A stretch of 5,745 bases of DNA. Source: Anaerolineales bacterium (GTDB taxonomy: Bacteria > Chloroflexota > Anaerolineae > Promineifilales > Promineifilaceae). How positions within the stretch are numbered: position 1 is the first letter of the stretch; the number at the start of each line of letters is the position of its first letter. A program made the position numbers and the translations under genes. The stretch is taken from NCBI GenBank assembly GCA_020432595.1, contig JAGQGA010000379.1, positions 1 through 5,745 on the forward strand, written 5' to 3'. Below the pieces are notes generated by a model that made no database searches, had not been told where the DNA came from, and saw nothing but the letters and a program-made list of their open reading frames with translations. Shown piece after piece: positions 5,521 through 5,745 of this stretch.

Positions 5521-5745
5521 TTATTGTTGTTCTTTGGCCGTAATGTCTACCTCAATGACAAACTCATCAGCTACGGTGAGGGTGTTGGCAAAGTTGGGTG
5601 GCTCGATGCCATAGTCGGTCATGCGGGTGGGCAGGGTGGCTTTGCCAGTGAGGGTATCACCGTTGAGAACGGCCGTTACTGCAAAGGTCACAGGCTTGGT
5701 CACATCTCGCACCGTCAAATCGCCGTTTAGCTCAAAGCTGAGTTC
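5521..5745 (-). CDS. YceI family protein, C-terminal part only
   Basis: The last 74 residues of a YceI-like protein are present; the N-terminus and any signal peptide lie beyond the window. The diagnostic stretch is FELNGDLTVRDVTKPVTF, matching the family pattern GDLTIRGVTKPVT. It is followed by the short strands of a lipocalin-like barrel and the C-terminal TVADEFVIEVDITAKEQQ. Members of this family form a beta-barrel that binds a polyisoprenoid or similar lipid and are usually exported to the periplasm or cell surface. The frame is open to the edge with no stop. It lies on the same strand as hisA, 61 bases upstream, separated by the hairpin. A shared transcript is possible, but no functional link to histidine synthesis is evident. 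Confidence 0.85.
   Translation of the reverse strand, partial: ELSFELNGDLTVRDVTKPVTFAVTAVLNGDTLTGKATLPTRMTDYGIEPPNFANTLTVADEFVIEVDITAKEQQ
5668..5677. repeat. AACGGCCGTT palindrome, copy 9
   Basis: Lies in the YceI-family gene and is read T-A-V on the minus strand. Confidence 0.9.

Noticed and set aside
5443..5730. Plus-strand 95-codon frame
   Set aside because: It covers the hairpin and the antisense of the YceI-family gene.

Overview
The window holds two gene blocks that converge near position 3,400. The plus strand carries the 3' part of a short-chain dehydrogenase/reductase (SDR) gene, then a large integral-membrane glycosyltransferase gene of the GT39 (PMT/ArnT-like) type. The minus strand, read from the right edge, carries the 3' end of a YceI-family gene, then hisA, a small VOC/glyoxalase-fold gene and hisF. 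HisA and HisF catalyse consecutive steps of histidine biosynthesis: HisA makes PRFAR and HisF cyclises it. The two his genes and the VOC gene lie 32-39 bases apart and look like one transcription unit.

The likely source is an environmental bacterium of the Chloroflexota, perhaps Anaerolineae-like. This is inference. It rests on the GT39 protein with its C-terminal beta-rich domain, the near-leaderless promoter, the scarcity of Shine-Dalgarno sites, and the dispersed palindromic repeats. No rRNA or other phylogenetic marker is present.

The genes are mostly ordinary; the unusual content is in the repeats. (1) The octamer palindrome ACGGCCGT occurs nine times, seven of them as the full decamer AACGGCCGTT. 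It is read in all three frames within genes (T-A-V, N-G-R and R-P-F), so it appears to be kept as DNA rather than as peptide, much like the HIP1 palindrome of cyanobacteria. (2) Three unrelated long inverted repeats have arms built from short tandem units with periods of 8, 10/11 and 7 bases. One is inserted in frame inside the glycosyltransferase gene, one fills the gap between the convergent genes, and one sits between the YceI gene and hisA.

Layout: 1-816 SDR (5' end cut off); 817-881 intergenic region with an extended -10 promoter; 882-3344 membrane glycosyltransferase with a palindromic element at 1937-2001; 3345-3477 phased CACAGAG repeat; 3478-4254 hisF (minus); 4287-4676 VOC protein (minus); 4716-5459 hisA (minus); 5464-5517 hairpin; 5521-5745 YceI family (minus, 5' end cut off). 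No RNA gene, CRISPR array, insertion sequence or convincing intrinsic terminator was seen.
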